Assembly: GCA_902536085.1 (NCBI GenBank)
Contig: CACAWF010000001.1
Location: forward strand, 97,415 to 161,414
From: an uncultured Pelagibacteraceae bacterium
Lineage (GTDB): Bacteria > Pseudomonadota > Alphaproteobacteria > Pelagibacterales > Pelagibacteraceae
Direction: 5' to 3'
DNA: 64,000 nucleotides
The notes under the pieces are model-generated. The model was not told the origin of the DNA, made no database searches, and saw nothing but the letters and a program-made list of their open reading frames with translations. Each line of letters starts with the position of its first letter. The first letter of the stretch is position 1. Shown one piece after another: positions 10,711-22,402 of this stretch. Both the position numbers and the translations under genes were made by a program.

Positions 10711-11462
10711 TCTTTTGTATTAATTATATCTGGTGTTTGCCATGCAAGTCTTTGTCCGCTATCAATATTAATTATCTCTCCCGTTATATTTTTATTTTCA
10801 ATAAGAAACTTTACTCCATTACATATGTTTTCTAAATCTACTTTTTTTTTTAATAGCGTAGATCCCCATTGTTTTTTGAAATGCCTCTCAGATTGTCTTT
10901 TGTTTTTTAATGTTGGTCCGGGTGAAATACCATTCACTCTTATATTAGGCGCTAATTTCATAGCTGATGTTTTTGTAAAAGTAGCCAATGAAGACTTACT
11001 TAAAGTGTAAGAGAAAAAAAAAGGAGTTAATTTTTCAACTCTTTGATCAATAATATTGATGACACACCCCTCTTTGTTTTTAATTAATCTTTTAAAATTT
11101 TGCGTAATGATTGCTGGTGCTTTTAAGTTGATATTCATGTGTTTTGTAAAAGATTTTTCAGAAAAATTTTCAAGATTATCGTTTTCAAAAATAGATGCAT
11201 TATTAATTAAACAATCTAATCCTTTCAGAGTCTTATAAGCTTTTTTTATTAAAGTTTCGGTTTGTTTAAGATTATTTAAATCAGCTTTAAATAAGTATGC
11301 TTCAGCTCCAAGTTCCTCTAGTTCTTTTTTTAATTTTAAAGCGCTTTTTTTAGATTTATTAAAGTGGATACCTATTTTTGTTTCAAAGCTAACTAAACTT
11401 TTAGCAATTGCAGATCCTATTCTGGTAGCTCCACCAGTGATGATTATTTTTTTGGCTTCCAT
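10707..11462 (-). CDS. SDR oxidoreductase, pteridine reductase/FolM-like
   Basis: TGX3RXG motif (TGGATRIG), [11 protein letters not shown], catalytic YTLSK, C-terminal [11 protein letters not shown]; overlaps folB. Confidence 0.8.
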   Translation of the reverse strand: MEAKKIIITGGATRIGSAIAKSLVSFETKIGIHFNKSKKSALKLKKELEELGAEAYLFKADLNNLKQTETLIKKAYKTLKGLDCLINNASIFENDNLENFSEKSFTKHMNINLKAPAIITQNFKRLIKNKEGCVINIIDQRVEKLTPFFFSYTLSKSSLATFTKTSAMKLAPNIRVNGISPGPTLKNKRQSERHFKKQWGSTLLKKKVDLENICNGVKFLIENKNITGEIINIDSGQRLAWQTPDIINTKE

Positions 11463-13615
11463 TTTTTTATCGCTTTTCTTGGTTTTGTTCCAGGCATACC
11501 CATAGTCGATCTTCCTTTTGGATAAACTTTACTTTTCAAATTATATTGAGATATTTTAGGATTTAAAGTTATTTCAAGTTCACTAGCTTCTAGTTTTCTC
11601 ATTTCATCTCTTAGTTTAGCAGCCTCTTCAAATTCTAAATTAGATGCAGCTTCCTTCATTTTTCTGTTTAAAGCTTTAAGATGTTTTTTTAAGTTTCCAC
11701 CTACGTTTGAGCCTTCACTAATTTTAACGTAATCTTTTTCATAAACAGACTCTAAAATATCACTTATCTCTTTTTTTACTGACTCTGCGGTTATTCCATT
11801 TTTCTTATTATATTCTAATTGTTTATTTCTCCTTCTGTCTGTCTCCTTAATTGCTTTTTCAATGCTTTTAGTGACTTTATCAGCATATAAAATTACTTTA
11901 CCATCAACATTTCGTGCTGCTCTTCCAATTGTTTGAATTAAAGAAGTTTCAGATCTTAAAAATCCCTCTTTATCTGCATCTAAAATTGCTACTAAAGCAC
12001 ATTCGGGAATATCTAATCCCTCTCTCAACAAATTAATTCCTACAAGAATATCAAACACTCCCATTCTCAAATCTCTTATGATCTCAATTCTTTCAAGAGT
12101 ATCAATGTCAGAGTGCATATATCTTACTTTAAGACCATTTTCGTGGAGGTACTCAGTAAGATCTTCAGCCATTTTTTTTGTCAGCGTTGTAGCAAGAACT
12201 CTGTATCCTCTTTTTACAATCTCTTTTGCCTCGTGCATAAGATCATCAACTTGAGTTTTGGCTGGCCTTATTTCAACAGGTGGGTCTATTAAACCTGTTG
12301 GCCTAATGATTTGGTCAATATATTTATTGCTTGTTTGTTTTAGTTCCCAAGGTCCCGGGGTAGCAGAGACAAAAACAGTTTGTGTTCTCATTAAATCCCA
12401 TTCTTCAAATTTCAAAGGTCTATTATCCATACATGAAGGGAGTCTAAACCCGTATTCGGCTAACGTACTTTTTCTTGTACGGTCACCTTTATACATTCCA
12501 TTTAATTGAGGGACTGTTACGTGACTTTCGTCTACAAATATAATTGCATTATCTGGAAAGTACTCAAACAAAGTAGGAGGAGGTTCACCAGCTTTTCTTC
12601 CTGATAAAAATCTCGAATAATTTTCTATCCCTGCACAAGTTCCGGTAGCTTCAATCATTTCTAAATCAAACTTAGTTCGTTCTCTTAATCTTTGTTCCTC
12701 TAAAAGTTTATTATTTTCTCTGTGTTTTTTTAAAGTCTCAGCTAACTCAGATTTTATTTGTCTGATTGCTTGCTCGATTGTAGGCTTAGGAGTTATATAA
12801 TGACTATTAGCGTAAATTTTTATTATTGAGTAATCATTTGTCTTGTCTCCAGTAAGTGGGTCAAATTCTTCAATTTTTTCTAATTTATTTAAATTAAAAC
12901 TTATTCTCCAAGCTCTATCTTCTAAGTGTGATGGAAAGATCTCCAAATTTTCTCCTCTTACCCTAAAGGTCCCTCTAAAAAAATTTTGATCATTTCTTTT
13001 GTACTGTAAATTTATAAATGCTCTAATTAAATCGTCTCGCTCGTACTCATAATTTTTCTTTAAGGTAATAGTCATTTTTGAGTACGCCTCTACAGAACCT
13101 AAACCATAAATACATGATACACTCGCAACAATAATTACATCATCTCTTTCCAACAAAGATCTTGTTGCCGAGTGTCTCATACGATCAATTTGTTCATTTA
13201 TTGAGGCCTCTTTTTCTATATAAGTATCAGATCTAGGAACGTATGCTTCTGGAGTGTAGTAATCGTAATAAGATACAAAATATTCTACAGCATTATTCGG
13301 AAAAAAACTTTTAAACTCTCCATATAATTGAGCTGCTAAAGTTTTATTTGGTGCTAGAATTAGAGCCGGTCTATTAGCTTTTTCGATAACTTTTGCCATT
13401 GTAAACGTTTTACCTGATCCCGTGACACCTAAAAGCACTTGTTCTTGTTTGTTATCTTTTAAGTTTTTTAATATTTGCTTAATGGCCTCTGGCTGGTCAC
13501 CGCTAGGTTGAAAATCACTTTTGATTTTAAAGTTAATACCTCCTTCTAACTTCTTAATTTTTTTTGAGTTATTAACTTCTAGATCAGCTAATTTTTCTTG
13601 ATAAGTATTTTGCAT
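11444..13615 (-). CDS. uvrB: Excinuclease ABC subunit B
   Basis: [57 protein letters not shown]-terminal UVR motif. Confidence 0.98.
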   Translation of the reverse strand: MQNTYQEKLADLEVNNSKKIKKLEGGINFKIKSDFQPSGDQPEAIKQILKNLKDNKQEQVLLGVTGSGKTFTMAKVIEKANRPALILAPNKTLAAQLYGEFKSFFPNNAVEYFVSYYDYYTPEAYVPRSDTYIEKEASINEQIDRMRHSATRSLLERDDVIIVASVSCIYGLGSVEAYSKMTITLKKNYEYERDDLIRAFINLQYKRNDQNFFRGTFRVRGENLEIFPSHLEDRAWRISFNLNKLEKIEEFDPLTGDKTNDYSIIKIYANSHYITPKPTIEQAIRQIKSELAETLKKHRENNKLLEEQRLRERTKFDLEMIEATGTCAGIENYSRFLSGRKAGEPPPTLFEYFPDNAIIFVDESHVTVPQLNGMYKGDRTRKSTLAEYGFRLPSCMDNRPLKFEEWDLMRTQTVFVSATPGPWELKQTSNKYIDQIIRPTGLIDPPVEIRPAKTQVDDLMHEAKEIVKRGYRVLATTLTKKMAEDLTEYLHENGLKVRYMHSDIDTLERIEIIRDLRMGVFDILVGINLLREGLDIPECALVAILDADKEGFLRSETSLIQTIGRAARNVDGKVILYADKVTKSIEKAIKETDRRRNKQLEYNKKNGITAESVKKEISDILESVYEKDYVKISEGSNVGGNLKKHLKALNRKMKEAASNLEFEEAAKLRDEMRKLEASELEITLNPKISQYNLKSKVYPKGRSTMGMPGTKPRKAIKKWKPKK

Positions 13616-13653
13616 TTTGTGTTAATAATAAATTAATTATATTATAAATTTCA

Positions 13654-14841
13654 ATGAGCATAGTTTCCAATAGTTTAAAACGTATAAAACCGTCGCCTAC
13701 AATAGCAGTTACCTCAAAAGCAAGGGAAATGAGAGCCGCTGGAAAGGATGTTATAGGTTTAGGGGCTGGAGAGCCCGATTTTGATACTCCAGACAATATT
13801 AAAGAAGCAGCAATAGAAGCGATCAGAAAAGGGGATACAAAATATACCGCAGTGGATGGAACCCCAGCTTTAAAAAAAGCTATCCAAGCAAAATTTTCTA
13901 GAGAAAATGATTTATCATACGAGCTTGATCAAATTTCAGTTGGAACTGGCGGAAAGCAAGTTTTATATAATGCTTTTATGGCAACCATAAATAAAGGTGA
14001 CGAGGTAATTATTCCAGCTCCTTATTGGGTTTCTTACCCTGACATTGTTTTGTTAGCTGGGGGAAAACCTAAAATAATAAAGTGTGATGAAAAAAATAAT
14101 TTTAAATTAACACCAGAAAAATTAAAAAAAGCAGTTTCAAAGAAAACAAAGTGGATAATTATAAACTCTCCGTCTAACCCTACAGGCTCTGGTTATACCA
14201 AAGATGAGATAATAGCTTTATCGAAGATTTTAATGAAATATAAAAATTTATATATTTTAAGCGATGATATTTACGAACATATTACTTATGACGGTTTTAA
14301 ATTTTTTACAATTGCGCAAATTGAAAAATTAAAAAGCAGAACTTTAACTATGAATGGCGTGAGTAAATCTTACTCAATGACTGGCTGGAGAATAGGTTAT
14401 GCTGCAGGTCCAAAAGAAATAATTAAAGCGATGGCTAAAATTCAGTCCCAATCAACTAGTAATCCTACATCCATAAGCCAAGCAGCTGCAGTCGAGGCTT
14501 TAAACGGAACACAAGACTTTATTTCAGAAAGATCAAATTCTTTTAAAGAGAGAAGAAATTTCGTTGTTGATAGTTTAAATAATATAAAAGGTATAAGCTG
14601 TTTAAGTCCTGAAGGAGCTTTTTATGTTTTTCCAAATTGTAAAAAATTACTAAATAAGAAAACGAAACTTAAAACTGATAAAGAATTTGTAGAAAAATTG
14701 TTAGAAAAAGCTGAGGTAGCTGTAGTGCAAGGTTCTGCTTTTGGTTTAGACGGATACTTTAGAATATCTTATGCTACCTCTATGGAAAATTTAAAGAAAG
14801 CCATGCAGAGAATTAAAACTTTTTGTGAAAACCTTAATTAG
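13654..14841 (+). CDS. aatA: Class I aspartate aminotransferase
   Basis: GLGAGEPDFDTPDNIKEAA, NSPSNPTGSGY, NGVSKSYSMTGWRIGYAAGP. Confidence 0.94.
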   Translation: MSIVSNSLKRIKPSPTIAVTSKAREMRAAGKDVIGLGAGEPDFDTPDNIKEAAIEAIRKGDTKYTAVDGTPALKKAIQAKFSRENDLSYELDQISVGTGGKQVLYNAFMATINKGDEVIIPAPYWVSYPDIVLLAGGKPKIIKCDEKNNFKLTPEKLKKAVSKKTKWIIINSPSNPTGSGYTKDEIIALSKILMKYKNLYILSDDIYEHITYDGFKFFTIAQIEKLKSRTLTMNGVSKSYSMTGWRIGYAAGPKEIIKAMAKIQSQSTSNPTSISQAAAVEALNGTQDFISERSNSFKERRNFVVDSLNNIKGISCLSPEGAFYVFPNCKKLLNKKTKLKTDKEFVEKLLEKAEVAVVQGSAFGLDGYFRISYATSMENLKKAMQRIKTFCENLN

Positions 14842-15784
14842 ACTCAGATAGATATTTTTCAGCTTCAAGAGCTGACATACAACCCATTCCAGCAGCAGTA
14901 ACAGCTTGTCTAAAAATTTTATCTTTTACATCACCTGCAGCAAAAACTCCTGGAATATTAGTTTCAGTAGAGTCAGGTTTTGTAATTAAATACCCTTCTT
15001 TGTCCATATTAAGTTGATCTTTAAACAAAGATGTTGCTGGATCATGACCTATGGCAATAAATAAACCATCAACTTTAAGATCTTTAATTTTATTATCTTT
15101 TACATTTTTAATTTTTAATGCATTTACAGTTTTTGGCTCTTTAGTGCCAATAACATCCTCAACTACTGTATCCCAAATAATTTCTATTTTCTTATTGGAT
15201 TTTAATTTTGCTTGAAGCATTTTTTCTGCCCTAAGTTCATTTCTCCTATGTATTAAATAAACCTTTGAGGCAAATTTAGTTAAAAACATTGCTTCTTCAA
15301 CAGCGGCATTTCCTCCGCCAACTACTGCTACTTCTTTTTCTTTAAAGAAAAATCCGTCACAAGTAGCGCATGCCGAAACTCCAAATCCTCTAAACTCTTG
15401 TTCAGATTTAAGATTTAACCATCTTGCTTGCGCTCCTGTTGAAATTATAAAACTATCTGCAGTATAAACCTGACCACTATCACCTTGTGCTGTAAAAGGT
15501 TTTTTTGTTAAATCAACTTTACTTATATGATCTTGTATCATCTCTGTGCCTACAGCTTCTGCTTGGCCTTTCATTTCGTCCATTAGCCATGGCCCTTGAA
15601 TCACTTTTGAGTATCCAGGGTAATTTTCAACATCTGTAGTGGTAGTTAATTGTCCCCCGGGTTGAGAACCATGAACAAGTATCGGTTTAAGCATAGCTCT
15701 GGCCGCATAAATAGCTGCTGTATAGCCAGCAGGACCTGATCCAAGAATTAACACTTTTGTATGTTTTGTTGATTTATTATTCAT
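14834..15784 (-). CDS. trxB: Thioredoxin-disulfide reductase
   Basis: LGSGPAGYTAAIYAARA, SACATCDGFFFKEKEVAVVGGGNAA, AAGDVKD. Start set to MNNKSTKH at 15784 rather than the 15826 ORF start, which overlaps the divergent gene. Confidence 0.95.
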   Translation of the reverse strand: MNNKSTKHTKVLILGSGPAGYTAAIYAARAMLKPILVHGSQPGGQLTTTTDVENYPGYSKVIQGPWLMDEMKGQAEAVGTEMIQDHISKVDLTKKPFTAQGDSGQVYTADSFIISTGAQARWLNLKSEQEFRGFGVSACATCDGFFFKEKEVAVVGGGNAAVEEAMFLTKFASKVYLIHRRNELRAEKMLQAKLKSNKKIEIIWDTVVEDVIGTKEPKTVNALKIKNVKDNKIKDLKVDGLFIAIGHDPATSLFKDQLNMDKEGYLITKPDSTETNIPGVFAAGDVKDKIFRQAVTAAGMGCMSALEAEKYLSESN

Positions 15785-15807
15785 TATGTAAAGGTATATA
15801 GTAACTA

Positions 15808-16761
15808 ATGTTAGAATTAAAAGCACTTCTTTTAACGCAAGGTATGCACGGTATGGTTAGTCAAGTAGAGGGGTTAGCTAAAGCTTTGGGCCTAAGTTAT
15901 AAACACCAAAAAATTGAATTAAAATCTTTTTGGAATTTAATTCCTCCTAAATTAAGCCCAATTTCAGAAAATTTGGTAAAAAATAAATTTGTGTGTGATT
16001 GTAAAATCATTATATCTTGTGGAAGAAAAAGTGTAATACCATCAATAGCTTTAAAAAAAAGACTAGGTAATCAAATTTTCAATATTCACATACAGGATCC
16101 AAAGGTTTCTTTTGAACACTTCGATCTTATAGTAAGTCCAGATCATGATAATTTAAAAGGAGAAAATATAATAAATACAACAGGAGCTATTCATTATCTA
16201 AATAAAAAAGAAATCAACGAGAATTCAACATATCTTGGAATTGAGAAAGACAAGAGAAGAGAACTAGTTGCATTTATAATCGGAGGACCGAATAAATATT
16301 ACAATTACTCAGAAAAACAAATTCATGAACTTTTTAACAAAGTTAAGACTTTGTTTACTCCAGATAAATTTAAAATTATTGTAATACCTTCCTATAGAAC
16401 ACCTGAAAATATTTTAAAAATAGCATTTAACACCTTTAGCATTAATCATCATGTTGTAAAAAATATTGATAAAAAAGCTTATCTTTCTGCACTAGCAATC
16501 TCAAATTATATAGTTGTTACGTGCGACTCCACGTCAATGATTTCAGAGGCTGCCATGACCGGAAAACCTGTTTATATTGCCATGATGAAGTCCTTTAAGC
16601 CAACTGGAAGATTCAAAAAATTTTATTCACAATTGAAAGATTTAGGTATAACAAGAGAATTAGAAGATAGAGTTGAAAGTTGGAGTTACAATAGTTTAAA
16701 TGAGGTAAATAGAATTGCTCCAATTGTAAAAGCAAAAATGAAAAAAAATGGAATTATTTAA
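15808..16761 (+). CDS. ELM1-family (mitochondrial fission ELM1-like) protein
   Basis: TQGMHGMVSQVEGLAKALG, IISCGRKSVIPSIALK, HIQDPKVSFEHFDLIVSPDHD, VTCDSTSMISEAAMTGKPVYI. Confidence 0.82.
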   Translation: MLELKALLLTQGMHGMVSQVEGLAKALGLSYKHQKIELKSFWNLIPPKLSPISENLVKNKFVCDCKIIISCGRKSVIPSIALKKRLGNQIFNIHIQDPKVSFEHFDLIVSPDHDNLKGENIINTTGAIHYLNKKEINENSTYLGIEKDKRRELVAFIIGGPNKYYNYSEKQIHELFNKVKTLFTPDKFKIIVIPSYRTPENILKIAFNTFSINHHVVKNIDKKAYLSALAISNYIVVTCDSTSMISEAAMTGKPVYIAMMKSFKPTGRFKKFYSQLKDLGITRELEDRVESWSYNSLNEVNRIAPIVKAKMKKNGII

Positions 16762-17413
16762 ATCATTAGAAAAAAGGACTAAATTATTTAGCGATCCTTT
16801 TAAACATTTTGAAATCAACCAGCCATTGACTCAAAATGCCATTGATGAGATTTGTGGTGCAGAGATAGCTGATCCTAGAAAACAAAATTTAAATTACGAT
16901 GGAACAAGAGCGCTAGACGGGGGAGGCGGTGCTTTTAGGGCTGGAATTAAAGATGGAGGTAAAGCAAAAAAGCTTAGATGCTATGTTACTAAAGAAAATT
17001 CTAGTCAATTTCCAAACTTAACAAAATTTATTGAAGAATTAAGATCACCTGAAGTTTATAAAAAAATTGGATCATTAATTGGTAAAGATCTAAGCAATTC
17101 TTTTGTAAGACTGGAGGTAATTTGTGATAGAGAAGGTTTTTGGTTAAAGCCTCACTGCGATATTGAGGAAAAATTAATGTCATCAATTGTCTTTGTTAAT
17201 TTACATAATGAGTCGGAGAATTTAGGAACTGATTTTTATGATGCAAAATTAAACAAAGTTAAAACAGTTCCTTACAAACATAATTATGGATATTTCTTTA
17301 CAAGTGGACCAAATACTTGGCATGGGATGGAAAAAAAAGAAATTAAAAAAGAGAGAAGATGCATTCAGATAAACTATGTTACTTTCGAGACTGACTGGAA
17401 AGTAAAAAGTTAG
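16748..17413 (+). CDS. Putative 2OG-Fe(II) oxygenase-like protein
   Basis: HxD...H pattern ([10 protein letters not shown] ... TWHGMEKK) followed by RRCIQINYV. Confidence 0.6.
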   Translation: MELFKSLEKRTKLFSDPFKHFEINQPLTQNAIDEICGAEIADPRKQNLNYDGTRALDGGGGAFRAGIKDGGKAKKLRCYVTKENSSQFPNLTKFIEELRSPEVYKKIGSLIGKDLSNSFVRLEVICDREGFWLKPHCDIEEKLMSSIVFVNLHNESENLGTDFYDAKLNKVKTVPYKHNYGYFFTSGPNTWHGMEKKEIKKERRCIQINYVTFETDWKVKS

Positions 17414-20400
17414 ATATCTTGCAAAGAAGTTACATTAATATCTTTCAATTTCAGAGATTTTATACCTTCCAAACAAACTTTTGCCGTGGACATGTTAGTG
17501 CAGTATGGAACTTTATTTGCCAAGGTAGCTCTTCTTAATGCAACAGCATCGCTCAACTGAGACTCACTATTTCCACCTCCAGTATTAATAACCAAAGCTA
17601 TTTTTTTGGCATTTAAGACATCAACAATATGCGGGGAACCCTGATTAACCTTATTTATTTTTTTACACTTTATTCCATGCTGGTTTATATAATCAGCGGT
17701 ACCTTTAGTTCCACAAAGCTTAAAATTTAACTTTACTAATTGCTTAGCTAATTCTACGCCCTCTTTTTTATGACTATTTTTCAAAGAGATAAAAGCTAAG
17801 CCTTTTATTGGAAGAGAATTTGAAGCTGCAATCTGACTTTTAGCAAATGCCATTCCAAAATTTTTATCAAAACCCATTACCTCACCTGTAGATTTCATTT
17901 CTGGTCCAAGCAAAAGATCACTATTAGGAAATTTATTGAAAGGAAATACTGCTTCTTTTACTGCAAACATATTTTTCGTTTTACTTTTTAAATTGAATTT
18001 AGACAAATTCTCTCCTGCCATCACCCTTGAGGCTATCTTAGCAAGAGGTAAATTTTTTGCTTTTGAAACAAATGGAACAGTTCTACTAGCTCTCGGATTG
18101 ACTTCAATTACGTAAATTTCATCTTTTTTAATTGCATATTGAACATTCATAAAACCTTTAACTTTAAGAGCCAAAGCTAATTTTTTTGTTTGATTTTCAA
18201 TTTCTTTGATCAAAAAAGACTTTATTGATACTGGAGGTAAGCTACATGCTGAGTCACCAGAGTGTATACCAGCCTCTTCAATATGCTGCATAATACCAGC
18301 CACAAAAACATTTTTACCATCCGATAATGCATCTACATCAACTTCCATTGCATTATCAATAAATTTATCAATTAAGATTGGATTTTTTTCGGCAACTTTA
18401 AATGCTTCCTTTACAAGGTCTTTAAGCTGGCTTTTTTCATGAACAATTTCCATTGCTCTTCCGCCCAATACATAAGACGGCCTCACCATTAAAGGCAAAC
18501 CAATCTTGTCAGCGATTTTAATCGCTTGAGGAAAAGTTTTAGCTATACCACTTTTAGCTTGTTTTAAATTAAGTTTATTCAAAAGATCTCTAAATCTATC
18601 TCTGTCCTCTGCAAGGTCAATTGAAGTATACTGTGTACCTAGTATCGGAAGATTATTTTCATGTAAAAATTTTGCAAGTTTTATGGGAGTTTGACCGCCA
18701 AATTGAGTGATAACACCTTTTACATTACCTTTTGATTTCTCTCTCTTAATTATATTGAAAACATATTCATCTATTAAAGGTTCAAAATATAATCTATCAC
18801 TTGTATCATAATCTGTTGATACAGTTTCTGGATTACAATTCACCATAATTGTTTCATATTTTGCTTCCTTAAGAGCAAAACTTGCCTGGCAACAGCAATA
18901 ATCGAACTCTATTCCCTGACCAATTCTGTTAGGGCCCCCGCCCAGAATTATAATTTTATCTCTGTTTGAGGGATCAGCCTCACATTCTAAATGAGAGGAG
19001 AAATTTCTCTGATAAGTAGAATACATATATGGAGTGAAAGATTTAAATTCTGCAGCACAAGTATCGACTTTTTTATAAACTGGTAAAACTTTTAAAGCAG
19101 TTCTTTTCTTTCTAATTAACGACTCTGAAATATTCGTAAGTTCAGATAATTTTTTGTCAGAAAAACCTATCGATTTAATATAATTAAATTCATTAAAATT
19201 TTTAGGGAGGCCATTTTTCTTTATTTTAATTTCATTCTCTATGATTTCTTTTATTTGATTTAAAAACCAAGGATCAATGTTCGAAAGTTTATTTATATCC
19301 TTTAAACTTATTTTTTTTCTTACAGCCTCTCCAACAAGTAAAATTTTATTTGGAATATTTTCTTTAAGTTTTTTTTTAATTTCTTTTGTATTTAAATTAA
19401 ATATTTGGTCTAATCCTGAGAAACCTGTTTCTAAAGAAACCAAGGCTTTTTGAAGAGACTCTTTAAAGTTTCTACCAATTGCCATTGCCTCTCCAACCGA
19501 TTTCATTGATGTTCCTAAAACTGCAGCTGAAGAAGAGAATTTTTCAAAAGTAAATCTTGGGATTTTAGTGACCACATAGTCTATTGTAGGCTCAAAAGAT
19601 GCAGGTGTAATTTGCGTAATTTCATTTTTTAATTCGTCTAAGGTGTAACCAACAGCTAACTTTGCAGCTACTTTTGCTATTGGGAACCCTGTGGCTTTGG
19701 AAGCTAGCGCTGATGATCTTGAAACCCTAGGGTTCATCTCAATGATAACCATTCTTCCATTTTTCGGATTTATTGCAAATTGAACATTTGATCCTCCAGT
19801 TTCTACACCAATTTTTTTTAAGCAAGCTATAGAGGCATTCCTCATAACTTGATATTCTTTGTCGGTCAAAGTAAGTGCTGGAGCAATAGTTACTGAATCA
19901 CCGGTATGAATACCCATGGGATCTAAATTTTCTATTGAGCAAATGATAATACAATTGTCATTTTTATCTCTGACAACTTCCATTTCAAATTCTTTCCAAC
20001 CTTCCAAACACTCTTCAACTAAGACTTGATTAACAGGTGACTCGTGTAGTCCATTTTTTATTATCTTATAAAAATCTTTTTTATTTTTTGCGATACCACC
20101 ACCTAATCCGCCAAGAGTAAAAGCTGGTCTTATAATTGCTGGTAATCCAATTTGTTTTAATACCTTTGAGGATTTTTTAATATTATTTACTATTTTTGAT
20201 TTAGGAAGATCTAAACCAATTTCTTTCATATTTTTTCTGAACTTTTTTCTATCCTCTGCATTAGATATAGCTTTTGAATTGGCTCCTATAAGTTCAATTT
20301 TATATTTTCTAAGAATTCCTTTTTTTTCTGCTTCCATTGCTAAATTTAAAGCAGTTTGACCACCCATGGTCGGCAAGATCGCATCAGGTTTTTCTTTTAT

Positions 20401-20634
20401 AAGAATTTTTTCAAGAATCTCTATTGTAATAGGCTCAATATAAGTTTTGTCAGCGACGTTTGGATCCGTCATAATTGTTGCTGGGTTTGAATTTATGAGA
20501 ATTACTTTGAAACCTTCATCTTTCAAAGCTTTGCAAGCTTGAGTTCCTGAATAATCAAATTCACAAGCTTGCCCAATAATAATTGGCCCCGCACCAACAA
20601 CTAAAATCTTTTTAATATCTTTTCTTTTTGGCAT
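17410..20634 (-). CDS. carB: Carbamoyl-phosphate synthase large subunit
   Basis: [27 protein letters not shown]; duplicated ATP-grasp; [17 protein letters not shown]. Confidence 0.98.
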   Translation of the reverse strand: MPKRKDIKKILVVGAGPIIIGQACEFDYSGTQACKALKDEGFKVILINSNPATIMTDPNVADKTYIEPITIEILEKILIKEKPDAILPTMGGQTALNLAMEAEKKGILRKYKIELIGANSKAISNAEDRKKFRKNMKEIGLDLPKSKIVNNIKKSSKVLKQIGLPAIIRPAFTLGGLGGGIAKNKKDFYKIIKNGLHESPVNQVLVEECLEGWKEFEMEVVRDKNDNCIIICSIENLDPMGIHTGDSVTIAPALTLTDKEYQVMRNASIACLKKIGVETGGSNVQFAINPKNGRMVIIEMNPRVSRSSALASKATGFPIAKVAAKLAVGYTLDELKNEITQITPASFEPTIDYVVTKIPRFTFEKFSSSAAVLGTSMKSVGEAMAIGRNFKESLQKALVSLETGFSGLDQIFNLNTKEIKKKLKENIPNKILLVGEAVRKKISLKDINKLSNIDPWFLNQIKEIIENEIKIKKNGLPKNFNEFNYIKSIGFSDKKLSELTNISESLIRKKRTALKVLPVYKKVDTCAAEFKSFTPYMYSTYQRNFSSHLECEADPSNRDKIIILGGGPNRIGQGIEFDYCCCQASFALKEAKYETIMVNCNPETVSTDYDTSDRLYFEPLIDEYVFNIIKREKSKGNVKGVITQFGGQTPIKLAKFLHENNLPILGTQYTSIDLAEDRDRFRDLLNKLNLKQAKSGIAKTFPQAIKIADKIGLPLMVRPSYVLGGRAMEIVHEKSQLKDLVKEAFKVAEKNPILIDKFIDNAMEVDVDALSDGKNVFVAGIMQHIEEAGIHSGDSACSLPPVSIKSFLIKEIENQTKKLALALKVKGFMNVQYAIKKDEIYVIEVNPRASRTVPFVSKAKNLPLAKIASRVMAGENLSKFNLKSKTKNMFAVKEAVFPFNKFPNSDLLLGPEMKSTGEVMGFDKNFGMAFAKSQIAASNSLPIKGLAFISLKNSHKKEGVELAKQLVKLNFKLCGTKGTADYINQHGIKCKKINKVNQGSPHIVDVLNAKKIALVINTGGGNSESQLSDAVALRRATLANKVPYCTNMSTAKVCLEGIKSLKLKDINVTSLQDI

Positions 20635-21814
20635 TTTTCTTCATACTATTCACAAATTTATTAAATAAATAAACACTATCTTGAGGACCAGGGTTAGACT
20701 CTGGATGATATTGAACTGAGAAAACAGGTTTATTTTTTAACTCGATACCTTCAATACTATTATCAAATAGAGACTGGTGTGTAACTCTTATATTTTTAGG
20801 CATACCTTTTTTGACAACTTCAAATCCGTGATTCTGACTTGTGATTTCGACATTACCCTCAATCAAATTTTTAACAGGATGGTTAGCCCCTCTATGCCCT
20901 AATTTCATTTTTTCTGTCTTTGCACCGAGTGCTAAAGCTAGAATTTGATGGCCCAAACAGATTCCAAATAACGGTAACTTTTTTTTGATTAATTCTTGAA
21001 TTGTCGGTATTGCATATTTTCCTGTCGCCGCAGGATCTCCAGGTCCATTTGATAAAAATATTCCATTAGGTTTGAGTTTTAAAATATCTTCTGCACCTGT
21101 TTTGCATGGTACAATTGTAACTTTACAATTAAAATCTGAAAAATATCTTAAAATATTTTTCTTAATTCCATAGTCTATTGCTACTACATGTAATAGTTTT
21201 TTTGTATTTTTTAAATATCCATTTTCTTTTTTCCAGGTTTTGTAATCTTGCCATAAATAATTCTTCTTGGTGGAAACCTGTTTTGCTAAATCTAAGTTCT
21301 TAAGACCACTCCATTTATTGGTTATATTAATAAGTTTTTTTATATTTAATTTTTTTTTGTGATAAAAAGATATCGTACCCTTTGGAGCACCTTTATCTCT
21401 AATTAAATTCGTTAAACTTCTTGTGTCTATCCCAGTTATTCCAACTATTTTATTCTTTTTTAACCATTGATCTAAATGCTTTAAAGATCTGTAATTTGAT
21501 GGATTAGTTATTTCAGTATTTATTATTACTCCTTTAGTCCATATTTTATCAGACTCGTGATCCTCTTTATTTGTTCCTACATTTCCTACATGAGGAAAAG
21601 TAAAGTTAATTATTTGATCTGCGTAAGATGGATCGGAAATTATTTCTTGGTAACCAGTAATCGAAGTATTAAAACACACCTCACCAGTTACAGTACCTTG
21701 AAAACCTAAACCTAATCCTTGAAAAAATTTACCGTTTTGAAGAACTAAAATAGCAGTGGAATTGATCTTTTTAAGATTTTTTTTAGAGTTTATATTTTGA
21801 CTAGACTTCTTCAA
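20612..21814 (-). CDS. carA: Carbamoyl-phosphate synthase small subunit
   Basis: [59 protein letters not shown] runs to 22009, but TTG at 21814 (LKKSSQN) is a plausible start clear of the divergent gene. Confidence 0.9.
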   Translation of the reverse strand: MKKSSQNINSKKNLKKINSTAILVLQNGKFFQGLGLGFQGTVTGEVCFNTSITGYQEIISDPSYADQIINFTFPHVGNVGTNKEDHESDKIWTKGVIINTEITNPSNYRSLKHLDQWLKKNKIVGITGIDTRSLTNLIRDKGAPKGTISFYHKKKLNIKKLINITNKWSGLKNLDLAKQVSTKKNYLWQDYKTWKKENGYLKNTKKLLHVVAIDYGIKKNILRYFSDFNCKVTIVPCKTGAEDILKLKPNGIFLSNGPGDPAATGKYAIPTIQELIKKKLPLFGICLGHQILALALGAKTEKMKLGHRGANHPVKNLIEGNVEITSQNHGFEVVKKGMPKNIRVTHQSLFDNSIEGIELKNKPVFSVQYHPESNPGPQDSVYLFNKFVNSMKKNAKKKRY

Positions 21815-21944
21815 ATACAACTCATGAGTTAAAGTAAAAAACTTATAAACATGATTTTGCGCAACATATGAAATAGAAACAAAATCGTCAACAAAGTTCT
21901 TTTTATTTTCTATTAAAATTGTGATTAAAATAAATAATCTTTTT

Positions 21945-22400
21945 ATGTCTCTAAAAAAACAAATAGAAGATAAGCTAAACCAAGCTTTAAAAGCTAAAGA
22001 TAAAAACATTTATCCAACATTAAGACTGATTGTTTCAGCTATCAAAGATGCTGAAATCGCAGGAAGATCTAAAGGTCAAAAAGAAATAAAAGATAGCGAC
22101 ATTTCTTCACTACTAAAAAAAATGATAAAACAGAGAAACGAGTCTATTGAAGTCTATGAAAAAGCTGGCCGAAAAGAGCTTCTTGAAAATGAAAAAAAAG
22201 AAATAGCCGTTATCAACATTTTTTTGCCTAAACAATTAGGGGAAGAGGAAACAAAAAAAATTTGTGAGGAAACAATTAAATCTGTCGGCGCTTCATCTAT
22301 GAAAGATATTGGAAAAATTATGGGTGCGTTGAAATCAAAACACGCAGACTCTTTAGACTTTTCTAAAGTAAGTAAAATTTTAAAAGGACTTTTGAATTAA
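21945..22400 (+). CDS. GatB/YqeY domain-containing protein
   Basis: MSLKKQIEDKLNQALKAKDKNIYPTLRLIVSAIKDAEI...VYEKAGRKELLENEKKEIAVINIFLPKQL; directly upstream of dnaG. ORF opens at 21921. Confidence 0.9.
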   Translation: MSLKKQIEDKLNQALKAKDKNIYPTLRLIVSAIKDAEIAGRSKGQKEIKDSDISSLLKKMIKQRNESIEVYEKAGRKELLENEKKEIAVINIFLPKQLGEEETKKICEETIKSVGASSMKDIGKIMGALKSKHADSLDFSKVSKILKGLLN

Positions 22401-22402
22401 AA

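Noticed and set aside
13584-13796. 70-aa minus-strand ORF
   Set aside because: Overlaps the aatA start and the uvrB N-terminus; no family resemblance.
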